Shown: positions 1-14,500 of the stretch, piece after piece
How positions within the stretch are numbered: the stretch's first letter is position 1
Layout: the number at the start of each line of letters is the position of its first letter
Source of the DNA: Anas platyrhynchos
Lineage: Eukaryota > Chordata > Aves > Anseriformes > Anatidae
Assembly (NCBI RefSeq): GCF_047663525.1
Contig: NC_092607.1
Coordinates: 5,489,001-5,553,000, forward strand
Length of the DNA: 64,000 nucleotides
Direction: 5' to 3'
The notes under the pieces: generated by a model
The model's database searches: none
Seen by the model: the letters and a program-made list of their open reading frames with translations, nothing else
Told to the model about the DNA's origin: nothing
Made by a program: the position numbers and the translations under genes

Positions 1-632
1 CTGGAAGTTATCACACAAACGGCTGCACCTTACGGTATTCCCAGAAAGAGTGCCTGCTGGAGACGAGGCCAGGAAAGGCACAAAGAAAAGCCCTCTATAC
101 ATCTAAAAAGGCAAAGATCCAATGAGACTGAAGCCTAATTTTATTCCCAAAAAGCAGTGTTGGGCTGAGCAATGGATTCTCGTTGCTCCTGGGAGGGAAC
201 AGTGCCATCTGCTGTGCCGACACGAGCGCTCTCCGGCCCTGGGGCAGGACAAGCGCTGAGGTTTGCAGACAGCTGCTGGAAGCAGAGCCCTCGCAGCCAC
301 TCTCTGGTGCAGCTTCTGCAAGGGTTCTTTGTGCTGCTCACCCTGTTCTGAAGGGAGGAAGCAGATCCTTGGTGTGCTCAACTCCTGAGCCTTGAAGCAG
401 CCACGATGCAGCAATTTTTTCCCCAACTCCCCTAACCCAAACACACAGCATAAAAAGCCCTGGTTTCTCTACCTGCATAGCAGAGGTAATAGCCATCCCG
501 CTGCAGAAGGTCGAGAGCATCATAAGGGCAAAGCTGTGAGGAGGTCCACCAGCCTGGACTACATTTGTGCCCTACTTTAAATACAGCAGTATCCAAGACA
601 CAGGCAACAGTTTGAACTTCTCTGTTGGAAAA

Positions 633-665
<33 letters not shown>

Positions 666-1839
666 AAACACAAGCAGGATTAACCAAAATCTGAAAATAT
701 CCAGATCCCAGTTTTCTGCTTGCCTCCTTTAACAATTAACAGCATGGAAAATAGGAAAATACCGATGCAGCTGCAAACTGAGGTGCCCAAGGAGGGCAAG
801 TTAATTGAGCGGTTTGTTGTCAGGAGACAGACTGCCTCTCCTGGGAAGGGAGAAACTCTGGGCACTGGGTGCAAAGCTGCAGAAAGCCTGCTCACCACCG
901 AGAGCTGCTGCCTCCTGTGCTGCATCTCAGTGTTCTTTACAGCTACGTTTTGCCCACAGAATGAGCCTAAGCAAGGCAGAAAAGTTTCACTCTAAGAATT
1001 TTTGCTATTCCCTGATATGATGCACAATATCAAGGAATCCAGTGATATCAAAGCAGAGACAGAGTGATCAATCCTCATACATGCTAATAAAACGTAGGAT
1101 TAAGAAACCACCCTATCATTTCTCAAAAAAAAAAAAAAAAAAAGTTAAAAGAAACAAGATTGTCCCAGCCATCTGGCTAAATGTAAACAGGAATCTTGAT
1201 GCTCTTTATTGCATTTTCTTGCTGTGCAAACCAGGCTCTTCCTTGAGTTGAAGCAATTGGCTAAATGAACAGGAAAGAAAACACGACCCAGGAAACAGCT
1301 GGGTTGCCAGGTGGTGCCTCTGTCACTCACAGGTTCTGAGCTTCTGCATCAGCAACCTTAAAAGCATTAAGTGCTAGGGGACTGCTTTTTCCTCTCCCAG
1401 CTAAACCTGAACATTTCTGCTAAGACACTTCACTGCACTTGAGATTGTCAGTCATAACTCCTATACAATACCAGAGCTTTAAAACGCATTTTGTTTGCAC
1501 ACTGTACAATGGGAGTTATTTCTATGACAAAAAAATACAAAGCCAAGGCTCTCAGCCATCCTTAAACCTGTTGATTCCAGTATTAACCCAGCTTTCATTT
1601 CTCTTTAGTGTGGACTTTGACACTGTGCCCCAGAAGATTATTAGAGTAAGAGCTCTGAGTCCTCTGGCAATTTTGCTCAGCTAAAACTCTAGTTTTATAC
1701 AACTAAGCTACAGTTATACAACCAACATTCAACTAACTTTAAAGAGTAGATGTCACTCGTGCAGGAAGAGGCCAAATGGCACTTACATAATGGACTCGGA
1801 TAACTTCAACATCATAAGGAACTGATGGCAGTAGTCACA
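1..1839. other. flank downstream of CHMP4B, no gene seen
   Basis: No family-recognisable exon on either strand. The only simple features are an uninterrupted A run at 629-655 and a 19-base A run at 1125-1143. If the human order holds, the next gene to the left would be RALY, but none of it is visible here. Use of the distal AATAAA at 1210-1205 would extend the CHMP4B 3' UTR into this stretch. Confidence 0.5.
629..655. repeat. poly-A run, 27 bases
   Basis: Uninterrupted A tract followed by an A-rich interrupted tail to about 669. Other A runs are at 1125-1143, 12620-12644 and 18432-18460. No retrocopy is recognised upstream of any of them. Confidence 0.9.
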
Positions 1840-2583
1840 GATGAAAATTAATCAAGATATTTAATACAGTGCAATCCATAGTAGTTTCTTAATTAAAATA
1901 ATTGTGTGCATGTATCTGAATGGGTTATTATCACAGAAAAAGCAATAAACATCATAGTGCTATGTAGAAAAATGTACAACTGAAATTTAAATCTTCCCAA
2001 CTTCCAAGATGCATTTGTCAACTGCAAATCATTATCACCAATTAAAATGGGAATAGTGACTACGCTGCTGCGGTGACAAACACAAGGCTAGCCACACATC
2101 AGTAAAGGGATATAAACATAACTTGCAAAGAACTAAAAACCTAAAGCAATCCTGCACCTAAACACAATAAGAAGCCGATGGTGGCTTACGACTTTTCCTT
2201 TTTAAAATGCCTTACAAGACTTCTAAACACACTTAAACTGACTTAAAATTACAGAGTGTTTTTCAGCTTATGTCAATTTAATATGGCCCAAACTTTTGAA
2301 GATGAAGATCCAGCAGTGGCATTAGCACAGTCCAAAAGCCGAATGTTTGATTTTGCAAATACCTTTTTACAGAAATTCAACCGTACAAACCGCAGGCAAT
2401 TCCTCCTGCTCCTCCTTCTTTCCTCCGTGCAGACCTCACTATGCAGAAAACAGCAATGCAGTTCCCACTGCTTCAGGTTAAAATTAAAAGTAAAGACATT
2501 TTGCTTATGCTTTCTCCTCAACACAACATATTTGCACCCAGAATAGGTAATCAAAGTCTTTTTCCAGCCATTTACTGCTGTGG
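1840..2583 (-). other. CHMP4B: probable CHMP4B 3' UTR
   Basis: AT-rich sequence follows the CHMP4B stop codon. An ATTAAA polyadenylation hexamer on the minus strand lies at 1865-1860, about 720 nt after the stop, close to the length I recall for the human 3' UTR. Other minus-strand candidates are ATTAAA at 2282-2277 and AATAAA at 1210-1205, so the true end is uncertain. Confidence 0.4.
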
Positions 2584-5500
2584 TTACTGCTCGCCTGCCC
2601 CTGCCCAAGCTACCAGCTGTTTCATGTCTTCATCCTCTTCTTCCTCTCTCTTCTTGGCTGCAAAATATTAAAAGAAAACCAGTAAGTTAAGAAAGGAAAT
2701 CTTGACAGAACCCTACAGCGTTCCCATTTGTTGGGGGAGAGAAGACCTAACCAATAAATGAAGCACCAAATGCCAGGTGAGGGGAAAAAAAAAATTACAC
2801 AAGACTTTTTCAATTGAAGGTACCTTCTGAAAAGCTACTGTGGGCTAAATATTCTGATGTTGCCCCTTTAATATGAAAAAAACATAGGAAGAATGCAAAC
2901 ATACATGAAGGTCAGGATGAGTACACCAGTGGCATCTACTGTTTTCCATAATCACCACGCCACAAAGGAGCAGACCCTGAGCCCTCAGTTTCTGAGCCCC
3001 TCCCAGAAGGATTTAGTTTCGTACAGAAACCTATCTCCTATCTCCAGTATCACACAGTCTCCCAAACAAAAACAAATTCCCTTACTCCATCTGTAAGTCC
3101 TCAAAGCCCAATAAAACAGAGGTACTGTGTTTTGGTCTAGCTGAGATTGGAACTGAGAGACTTCCAACTCTTGTGTCAGAAGAGTCCAACTCTTGGGCTG
3201 AAGCTACCTAGCACTAGCTCTGTGCTACTCCCCTCCTCATGCCATGAGCACCAGGACTCGGTTTCGTGCAGCTACTAGGAAGCATGATGCTATCATGTCT
3301 GGTCCTTTCAAGGGACCAAACCATGCTGTTTGTTACGATGTTACATGATAAATCTGGTTTCTGCAATTAAAACAATCCACTTAGCAAAATATTTTAACCA
3401 AGAAAGAGCTGCAGTAACTTTGGAAAACACCCAAAAAAGGGATTTCCTTTTTTCAAAAAAAGGTGTTTCAGCTTCAAAATCACTCTGCTTCAAAAGGGAA
3501 AAAAAAAAAAGTGTCAAATAATTAATACTTAGAATGGCTTACATAAAGGTTTCATTAAGATGATGCAAGAGGGAACTGAGTCAGCTTTAAGTCAAACTCA
3601 AAACCCATTCCTTGTAAAGATTTGGAATTTGTTTTTCTAAATTAAGATCTTCCGGTCTCCACTAAACAAAAACAGCTTCTGCCTGGATTGTTTCAGACAC
3701 CCATTTAGTTGGCAGACAACAACAACAAAACTCGAATTCAGACTGATTAAGTCAAAATCCAGACAGCTCCTGAAAACTGGAAAAGCAGGAAAGCTCACAA
3801 TTGTTTTCCATCCACTGAAAAGAAGGAAAGAGTCACCTCTGCTGCAGAAGACACACTAAGCATGCCCCTGAGCTGGTAGGAAAAGCAGTCCCTTTGGAAG
3901 TCTGGGCCATGGAGACCAAAAATACTTTTGACCCCAGTCTGTATTAAGTCAATTTTAAGTGAAAAACAATGAATGAAAACAAAAGCACACAAAATGAAAC
4001 AAACAACAACAGGAAAAAATCCACCCAGCACCATCCCCAGAATCCCAGGTTTTCCAAAATGCTGGACTCGAAGGCAGCTTTAAGTAAGAGGGGACTAGTA
4101 TGTCATTCAGAGTAGTGGGATTCAAATTTCCATGAAAAATCAGCTTAACCAATCCTGTAAGACACTGTTGCACACTCAGTTTTTTTCTATGAAAAACATT
4201 CATAATTTTTATGATTTATTATTTTAAGTGGTATGCCTACATAAGTGTCACGTTATGCTGTATAGCTGCTGCAACATGTACAATTATAATGCCCCTGACT
4301 AGTCAGCAGTCATTACTAGCTAATATAATGCAGAAGGTCTATTTAGTCGGTATGTTTTAATGTCCATATCCAACCAACACTAAGAAAACAAACCTCATCA
4401 AAACAGCTATGAAATAAAAAGGTAATGCCCACATTTATTTAAACGTTTCCTGCTGCTGTTGGATCTGAATTTGGATTGTCTCAGGCTCCAGATAGTTTGA
4501 TGGAATTCACTCCTTTCTCATCAACACTTACCAACGATTCTGCCTAGCAAAACAGAACCAGGAAAAAAGTGCAAAATCGATTACACTGAAACAAAACAGA
4601 GCACGCAAGGAGCAATCTTGATAGCATGCCATCTGAAGCAGACCTTGTTGTTTGGTATTGTCTGCTGCTTCCCAAGTCTTTAATTAGCCTGGAAAGCAGC
4701 AAGATAATTTTACAGGTACACTGACAACTAGTTGGGAGTATTTTTTTTTGTCCTCCGTCTTTTTGGACCTTTTTTCCCCTCCTAAGCAAGCACACAAAAT
4801 AAGCCGTAGTCTCTGCAGCTCTACTTGTAATGCCTTATGGCAGATTTAACAAACTGGGTAGTAAAGCTTCACATTCCATTAATACATGTCAAAGGTTTTC
4901 CCACTCAACTTTAAGTCACGAGGTATCACTTCTAGTTCACAGAAAAATGATTAGGTCAGATTTAACAGCAGCTTTGAACTGTGTAAATACTAACACTTCT
5001 TGACCACTCTTCACATTACATCACCACACCCATTTTTGCTAGGTATACATGTTCTAAAACTGTCATGACCACAAGTCTGGTACGGTCTGGCTTGAATACG
5101 TGCAAATGTCAGACAGAGGAGGCAACCACGGACTCCAAATAGGAGACTGAGGATATACAAGTGAGTTCCTCCCAAAAGCCAGAAAAATGGGAATAACATT
5201 TAAAAAATAAACAGCAGCAAGGAAGCATGCTTCAGTGTGGATATCTGAACCAGCCTGGGACTAATTCTAAGAGCTAATTTGCTTTCAATTCCTTTCCTTT
5301 TATATCCACGGTCTGTTTGTCAATATTACTTCCCTGCTGGATCAGCAGTGACTGGTAGAAGGTTCCCCCTGGCTTCCTTCTTCCACAACTTGACTCTACC
5401 CTGAGCATCATCTAGGCTGTGGATAAACTGGAAGTGCTAGAACAGGTAACAACTGTTCTTGTGATAGTTATTAATTCCCATAGTTACTGTGAAAGGCAGG

Positions 5501-8500
5501 TTAGCTCCTTGAAGGAACGTCACCAGATGTGATTTTGAACTCATGAAGCTGTTTCAAGCAAGGTGTCTGTGCTGCCTGTAGCTCAGATTCTTAAATCAGA
5601 GGAGCTAGAATTTAAGTGAGTGTGCGTTACAAAAACCCAGGATGTTTCTGGTCCATAAATACCTGGCTTTGATGGTATTGCTATTGAGGGCACGTTTGGT
5701 AGTGGTACTGTCTCGGGACCACTTATTTCCAGCAAGTTTTTGTCTAGTTCTTCTTGTTCTAGTTCCTCTAGTTCCGCCATAAGTTCATCCTAGTTTTATA
5801 AAGGAGAGAAAAGAAAAAGAAATTTTTAGATCATATTTATTATCAAGCAGATTTAGCTGGTCACGTTATCGCAGAAAAGAGCTTAATTGCACAGGATCAG
5901 AGCAGGAGAGAGATAAGGAATCTGAATCTTTGTCTGAATTCCTGTATTGTTCTCTTGTAGACTGAAGATGGTGGGGAAAGCAGTGAAAAAAGAAGATAGT
6001 GCAAGCCTAAATGTTATCAGATCGAGTCATCCAGACCATTCTCAGCATAAAATCAGGTACACAACTGCTGTATGTACTGGTAGAAACAGCAAGTAACACA
6101 TTCCAGGAGAGATTTTATATCCCAGTACTATAACTAGATACACGCAGCATGCAGATATTAAACGATTTCACTTAAACAGAGGAAAATTCAAAGCATACCT
6201 CATCAAAATCTTCCCCAAATCCTACTGGCTTTGAGATGGCTGTTGAAATCTCATCTGCCAGCTCTTGCTGTTCTGCAATGTCTTGCATTAACTCATCTAC
6301 TTTATCAATATCCCTGTAAAACAAAAGGAAAGAGTAGGCAAATCAGGCACTTTCCCAATCAGCACTTATGACCGTATTTCCTGTTTTCTATAATAATGCC
6401 ACACCATGGTGACATTTCACAAGGTTCTTTCTCAAAAAATATTTTGCATGCAAGTCTAAGTTCTATCTTCCTACACCTCACACCCTGATCTCAAAACAAA
6501 ACTATTTTTTTTTTTCTACTTTTCCCAAGAAGCTTAGCTCACAGCAATTATATACAGAGACCTTGTACAAAGAGGTTTTGGGTTGTATTATGACATTAAT
6601 AATAATTTGCTCTGTTCCCTAATCCAGCATTATTATATTACATCTAAAATATCTGCTTTTGGAACAAGTACAACATTCCCATAATGTAGTTTACCTTTAA
6701 TTACTGCTACATACACAAACTCCAAAGAAACTGCTACAAATGCAAATTGCAAAGAAAGAAGTTTAACTCTCCCCCCTTGAGACTTAAAATTCTTGCTGTT
6801 GTGAGGTGGATCTGCAGTGGTACACCCCCCCCATTTGCTTTAAACACTGATGCTAGCCTTCTGTTGGACAAAGTACATTTGCCATTATTTGCTTGGCATC
6901 ATATGACATGATACCAAACTGAGAAAGTGTTGGTCAACACACAAATATACCTAATATTTTAGTTTTATTTAAGTTACAGCCTTTTAAAAAGATTTTGCTA
7001 CACTCACTGTACCGTTCTTTAGGAAAAACTTGGTATTTAGCAGCTCAAGCAAACACCAAACTAAAGATTGCTACAGGCAGAAAAAGAGGGGAGTAACTTA
7101 CATGTTGTCGTGAGCAGCTTTCATGGCTTTAGCAGCAAGCCCCATGTTCTTAAGCACTTCCGTGTTCGTGTTGGCATTTTCAAGGGCTTCCCTCTGAAAT
7201 TCAATTGTGGATAATGTGCCATCAATCTGTGCAAGCTGCTTCTCATACCTTTTCTTACGCTTCAGGGCCTGAAGAGCAGCTGATCAACAGAAGGGAAAAA
7301 AAAAGTAGGATTTGTGAGATTTGTGCCCCAGACAGCCCCTCACCTTCTGTAAAAAAAATAGTATGAGGTACAGAGCAATGTCTAACATCTTCTATTCTTT
7401 GTTTTATATTTACCTCCTTCAAAAACATTGCTCAATTGTGGCCGAACGTGAGCTGCCCATCCATCCCCTGCCTCCAGAAGGACACGAGCCAAGCAGTGAC
7501 TCGAGGGCTCAGCATGGCCCCGTCAGCCGTAACAGACCACAAGGCAGAAGCCACGTTAGAGCAAACAGCAGGCTTCACCCTGCGAGCTGCTCTGCTTGGG
7601 AACACCTCTGCTCGCTCAGCCAAGCGGCACAGCACAGCTGCTGGCACAGCATCACACGAGGTTATGCTGCTGCTGCCCCTGCCGGCCAGCTGAACTCCTG
7701 TGAGCTGCAGGGAGAAGCAGCGTGTTTGGACGTAGAGAGAAGTAGTCCCAAATAAATAAACTGTGTGTGGACTGGTCCAGCTCCTCCTGCAGCACTCAGC
7801 TCCTCCCAGGCAGGGCAGGCACCCTGGCAGGCAGCAGCAGCCTGGTGCACGCTTGATCCGAGGGCACGGTGACAAGGAGTCAGATTTACACGTGGCCTCA
7901 CCTGGACATGGTTAAAAGTTTAGTAGGGGTTGTGCGGAGGCAAAACCTACCGAGCACTGTTGCTGATGGACCAAGTACAACACAACGAGAGACAACAACT
8001 TCCCTCCGAGGCACTGCTGCTCCCCTGAGAGCAGATTTCTTGCTCACGGTGTCATGGACTTGGTTATACAATACACATCCACCCACTTTAAAAACGCAGC
8101 TTGGACACACACCGCTGTTGTGACAGCCTTCCTCTCCGTTTCTTAACTTACAACACTATTTCAAACCTTTGCCTGTCCCTGTTACAATTCCCTAGCAGAT
8201 ATTTTGGAGAGGTGGGGGACTAAAGAGGAAGAAATCCTGGCAGCTTCCCTTATCTCCTCTACTAGAGCCACGATAACTTTGTGACACGCTGAGTAAATTC
8301 CTGCACCAGAAGCAAAATAGCTTGTTTCCTCAGAGCAGATTAAGCCAGCAGACACCTCTTGTATTGTCAGATGCCATCTTGAGAAGCTTGACAGCCCTTC
8401 AAGATAACACCCTAGCACCCAGCAGCTGTACATAGACCCCCAGCTCTGCAACTGGCTACGAATACACTCGTTTTGATCCTTTTCAAATTACCCCAGCATC

Positions 8501-11500
8501 CTGGAGGAATAAAGAAGTCCTTTGGGCAGCTGCAGCTTCGGCTGCCAAGCACACTTGGAGAGTACCACAGGCTGCCTTCGCAGACATGATCACAAGGACA
8601 AACGAACATCACCTCAGTTGTTCCAGCACAGGCCATTTCGGTGGCTGCCACCCCAACAATCAGCAAATCCCCCCCCAACGAGTGTTGGTGGCAGCAGCTG
8701 CAGTTTCCATGTGGCAGGAGCAGGGCATGAAGGGGTCTCCGTGTAACACGAAGGCGTTTTTTGGGACACGACACAGACTCACCTGGAACGTCCCAGCTTT
8801 GTGCCAGGCACAAAGCACAGAGCAGCGCGTTACTGGCACTTTCAGTCTGGTTCATGCTGCACTAATTGCTTAATTAAAGATATACAGAGTTATCTTAGGA
8901 AGATAAAACTGTTAATAGGCTGTGCTTATACACTGACAGATGCCAGGAAAGCGTCAGATAGCAAAAGAACAATTTTTTAGTGAAGCCTTTGTGCATTAAG
9001 GAGAATTATAGGCAAAACCAGGGGGTTTATAACCATTACACAAACCCAAGCACTGTGATTTACGTACAGTTCCCCCCCTGTAGCTTTCCCTGAGAATAGC
9101 CACGGTTTCTCTACACTTCCTGCTTACGTACTAAGCGAGCCCTGAGACACCAAACACCACGAGCATCATGGTGACAGAGCACGTGGTTGGGGTGTATCAG
9201 GGGTTGTGCAATCCTACCCCTCCCTCCGTCCCCAGCACGCCAGCTCAGCGAACCAGAACTGCGCTGCCCGGCCTTCGCTGCCTTCCTTCCGTCTGTCCTT
9301 CCTTTCCCGTCTGTCCTTCCTTTCCCATGTTAGCAGGGGAGAAAGTAAGAGAGATCAAGGCTCCTGCTTTTGCAGAAACAAGCTACGTACTCCTTCAACA
9401 CGCAGGGCCAAGCCCATGGGTCTGGGCTGCAGCCCCACCACCACCAGGCTCGGCGTGCCCCCACTGCTCGCCCCCAGCACCAAGCCCAGCCGGGGCCACG
9501 AGGTTTCTGCGCCCCCCCCTGCAGCGAGGACCCCTGAGGATCCACCCTCCCCTGGCCTGGATGCTCACCCAGACCTACTGGAAGATGAAGCTGTAGAAAT
9601 CCCTCCATGCTGCAGCCAGCAGATTAGAGGGTCACAACTCCCCACAATTTATTTTCATCCACGTTCCCTTGCTTAACTATCCCCACGTATTGTGTTTATA
9701 AGTAGAAGATTTTATTAAGCTGAAAAAAAAAAAACAAAACACCAAGTTCAGTTCGGTCACCCACATCACTTTCACCCTCCAACTCCGGGCAGTTTGAGTC
9801 CCACACACAGCCCAGCAGCGAGAGGACACGTGCCTCTGGGGTCTCCTTTCTGCAAGCAGTGCTGACCCCGTGCTCCCCACGTCCCTGTCCACAGCTCAGC
9901 CTGGACCACAGGCAGACCCCGCAGGCCACTAACTGATCATTTCTGCCATCTAACAACAAGCAGTATCAATACAAATGCATCTACTTTCAAGTGAAATACT
10001 TAAAAGCGTGTGGTTTTTTTTCCAACCTTGTTACAATTAAGTTGGTTTTCCACCTCCCTCCTAGGACTGACTTCTTAATTTTCAGGTGTCTCTGGGGCTA
10101 TAAATTGTCCACGTTGCTGTTAACTTCACAGAGCAGTGGTATCAGATGGAAGCGTACAGCTCAGGGGATGATTCTGGTTAGATCTATAACTACTTTATCT
10201 CCGCTCTCCTATTTAAGTGTCGATTTCGGAGGACTGATGAGCAGCTCTGCTGCTTTTATCCCGCAGAACAGCCCTCACCACCTGCACAAATACCTTGCGC
10301 TACCAGAACTACACATTTTTATTACATTTTCAATGAAGTCAAAGCTATAAATACTTCCTCTGAAAGGAACTGCATTAAATCTTTCTCCGCAACATCCATT
10401 TTCAGAACCTGAAATACATCCGAAGACAAGCCAGTTGGCTTCAGAACGCCCTGCAGCACGACGGCGTCTCACACAGATGCAAGGCACGGACGTGCCTTTG
10501 CAGTCGAGATGTAACACAGCCCAGCTCTGCTCTTCACGAAGAGGCAGCCATGAAAGAGGAGACCTCAGGACCTGCACCTCTAATTATGCCTTTACTATTT
10601 CCAAGACAGCAATTAAATCGGCAGGCAACGCAATTCAATACCCACCTGTAATTGCTGCGGAACTGCCTCAGCAGGACCTGCAACCAGCTATTAAACCCAA
10701 ACCATTTATTCCCTGACCCTGCCTGACGTGCCTCGCTTGCGACCCAGAACCTGTTGCTAGCACCCTGGCAGCAGGTTTCTCTAGAAGGAGCTCGTCACAC
10801 GCAGAAAATGTAGATCATTTCCTTACCCTGGAATAAAAAGCTGTATGAGACTGCAAAATCACCAAACCAGCATCCCAGAGCAGCTTCTGTGAAGCGCCTG
10901 AGATTCAGACACTCCAAGCAAACAGGATTAATGCTTTTCTCATTGGGACTTCCACCAAACTGTGGGCGATGCGTTTCTTACGAGAGAATCTGCGTTTGTG
11001 CAGGACGAAGCACAGACAGGCTGTGATCCCAACCCATCAGCAGTGAGTTATCCAGCAGTGGGTCTGCGCTGGATCATGCGGTGTGGCTGGGATGCAGAAG
11101 GCAGGCCCGTGATGCCAGGCCCTGCACTGAGCCCTCACCAGCTCCTCGGCACAGGACACGCAGTGAAGGACAGCAGGCACGGGAAAAGGAAACACGGTGT
11201 CTGCTCAGAAAGCAGCGAGCGGGCTGTAGCATCACCCTGACAGCCTTCCCTCATCACGTTCCACATAAGTTGTTAGGTAACGCCAGGTATTTCTCCTCCC
11301 AAAAAGCAGGAAGGCTTCAGATTGGGGTTAACTTGCTCTTGAATTAGCCTATTTCTATATAAAAACAGCAGCACCACTTCAAAGCACTGGCTGCTTTAGG
11401 AGGGGATCTTTTGGCTTGCCTTTTTCCCCCCCTCTCCTTTCTTTTTAGGTCAAGTCTCTCGCAGGAATCACAAAAGGACAGCGATTGCTGACCCATCAGA

Positions 11501-14500
11501 ACAAAGTGACAGATGACCAACTCAACCTGCTGAACAGCGTTGGATTCGATGCATCGATGCAAGCAGCATGGTGGTAGGCTTAGAATTAACTATTTAAAAA
11601 TAAAAATCCTAAGATCAATGCTTATCTTCGCTTAATAAATCAAAGCAAACCCCGTGATAGCAAAAACATTTGATGGTTACACAAAGTTAGTTTTCACAAG
11701 ACAACAGCTAGAGCCCGCTAGCACTAACACAGGATTTTAGGCAAATTTCACAACCCCCAGCCTGAAGGGGGACAGTGGGTGCTCTGCCTCCTAACCCCAA
11801 CGTGCAGGAGGGTATCCAGACACTTTAAATACCCTCCAAAACCTAACAGCGGGTAACAAAACTTATTTGAATTTTAGTAAATTTATCAGCACTTTTCATA
11901 GGCAAGTACCCACTGGAGAAAAACCAGAAATGTATATTATTATAATTAAATTGGAAGGTAATACATTTACAGCCAGCTGGGTGACTCCTGTTACCCATTA
12001 AGAGCTGGTGAGCAAGCTCCAAGGGATCTTTTCCATATGGCAGTTTGACATATTCCTCGCCTTTATTACCAGCTACAGCTGGGACATTGGACCCAATTTG
12101 CACTGATAAAGATGTAAACGGTCAGAGCTCTGGGTGAAAACTGCTTTCAATTTCCTGCACGGAAAAACACGTGCACAAGCAAATTTGAAGAAAATTTCAC
12201 AGCCTCCTTAGGAAGTCAAACTTTTTGACATATAAAAATGCGTTCCTTCTTTCCTTTTCAGTCTTCAGTTGCTGAACTGCAAAATATTAGTTAATTTTTT
12301 GCGCTTTTTTTTTTTTATTATTACTTTTAAGTTTCCTACCTCCTTGAATTTCTGTGGTAGCCCTCCCCAACAGGCCAGCAGCAGCTTTATGCTTACTGTT
12401 CGACCACAGAGAGCAAAAAGAAGGCACAACAGCAGCCAGGGCTCCAGCACAGCTGATAAGCAGGAACTCATGTTATGGTTTTCAGCCACTCCTCTGTGCG
12501 ATAAATGAACATTCATGAGTGAAAAGGGCAGAGTCGTTTTGCCAGACTATCCTCCTCTGTCTGGGCTTACAAGTCTGAAAGAGCAAAACAGTTCACCCAA
12601 ATAATTTCACTTTGTTCTCAAAAAAAAAAAAAAAAAAAAAAAAAGCTATCTGGAAGAATTTTATGTAATTTTTAAGATATTTCAACCTGTAAGTAAACAA
12701 TTATTAATAGAGCCAATATAAGCCTAAAATCTCCCTCATAATATTTACAATAGTTTGGGAATGAAATAAGAAAAAGGGTCAGAGCAATCAGAAGTTAGCA
12801 GGATAATAAAAACACATTTTTTGCTAAGTAATACTGCATTCAGAGAGAAAAAACTGGCTCAGAACATCAGTAAGTCCATCAAAAATCAACAGCCCTGCTG
12901 CAAGTAAGTCCTGCTTGTACACTTGCAGGACAAGCAGTGTTGATGGGGTACTTACGCCCACAGCAACCCTACTGAAAAAATGCTTTTAAATATCCTTAGT
13001 AGGAAAATACAGACTGGTTTATACAGAAACAAGAACTCAGGACTCCTTTTTCTTGGAGCTCCAGGCTCTGCTGGCAACAACACATCTCAGCTTGAGGAGA
13101 GCAGGAGGACCAGGTGCTTCAAGGAGCACTGGGAACGGTGGCAAAAAACACTGGGGAGTTTCACTGAGCTCCAAACCAGGCTCCTACGGAGCTCCGGGCG
13201 TTGTGAACCCGGGGAATTTGTCCTGACTGACGGCTCACAAGGTGCACACTCTCTGCCTGCCCACCTCCCGCCTGTAACTGGAAGGAATGGCACAGCGATC
13301 TGGTAGCATTACACCAGACACCTGAAACAGAAGCAGAGGAAGATGGGTTAATAGCTCTGATTGCTGCAGCTGGGGTGGGGGTGATCTCACATCCGATTTT
13401 TTCAGTTCTCTCTGGCAAGAAGAAATGGCAGAATCAGAGACAGCAGCAGAAATGATCGCCAGCCATATTCAGACACAACGAAAAAGTTCCATTAGAGCCT
13501 CAAAAAAACATGTATACTGTGCCTGCCGTGTCGTGCCAAAATAAATACCATGAGAGAAGAGCAGAGAGGCTTCCCAAAGGGGTCTTCCTGCCCCTCTCAC
13601 AAAGCCCAGGCACCAGAGGTGAGGGACTCACGGCACGGCACATTGTACCGTCAGCCCGTCTCTAATTCACCTGACAGAAGCAGCCTCATTATTTTTGCTG
13701 CTGCTGAAAACGTGGTTCCATCTTCCTGCTGCTTGCCTAGGCAGAAAATATAATCATCAACAACATCCTCGCTGCCCTTGAAATGGGATAAGCAAGAGGC
13801 ACCACAAAGCGTAACACAAATTGCTGCCTGGCTGGCAGCGGCCTCCCCTCTGACAGTGCCTGTTAATCTCCCACTCCACTGAGAATTAGCAAGCGGCTCA
13901 CGGTGTCTCACAAAAATCCCACGGAGATCTAACTTAAAGCAATCAGAAAACACCCTCCTATGCTACAAGCAGACAGAAGGCTCGATGTTAACCCAGCAAT
14001 GATAAATCCCACCACGCTTCCCAAAATTCCTTCGTAGCTCTGAGCTCAGCCTTGAATAAGCGACCTAGCTCTGAGGCCTGCTGGCTCAGAAGAGCTGAAG
14101 GACGCTCGTAGGGGCTCAGCCCCAGCAGAAAAGCCCCAGGCAGCACCTTGCCACAAGCAACCCGCAGCACGTCCCAATGAAGGTGAGAGCAGCCAGGGCT
14201 CGCACCGTGCAGCAGCTGGCAACTCATTTATCTGCTCAGGGACCAGAGGTCAGACCTTTTCAGAGCACTTCTGGGCTCTGACAACAACCCTCTGGGCTGT
14301 TTCCAAACCCCCCGGTCCTGTTACAGCAGCTAGAGAGCACCCTTGTCCTTCACACTTCTGCCTGTTTGTTTTTTTTTTTGGCGCAGGTACCGGTGCTGGA
14401 AATACCTCCTGCCCTTCAGCTGCTCCAGCAGAGCCTCGTGCCTGTCCTGCACGCTGGTGACACCTCTCCAGCTGCGAAGGAACACGAAGCCTTCCAGGGA

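Noticed and set aside
629-669. Poly-A tract as the tail of a retrocopy
   Set aside because: No recognisable processed gene lies upstream; CR1-driven retrocopies are rare in birds.
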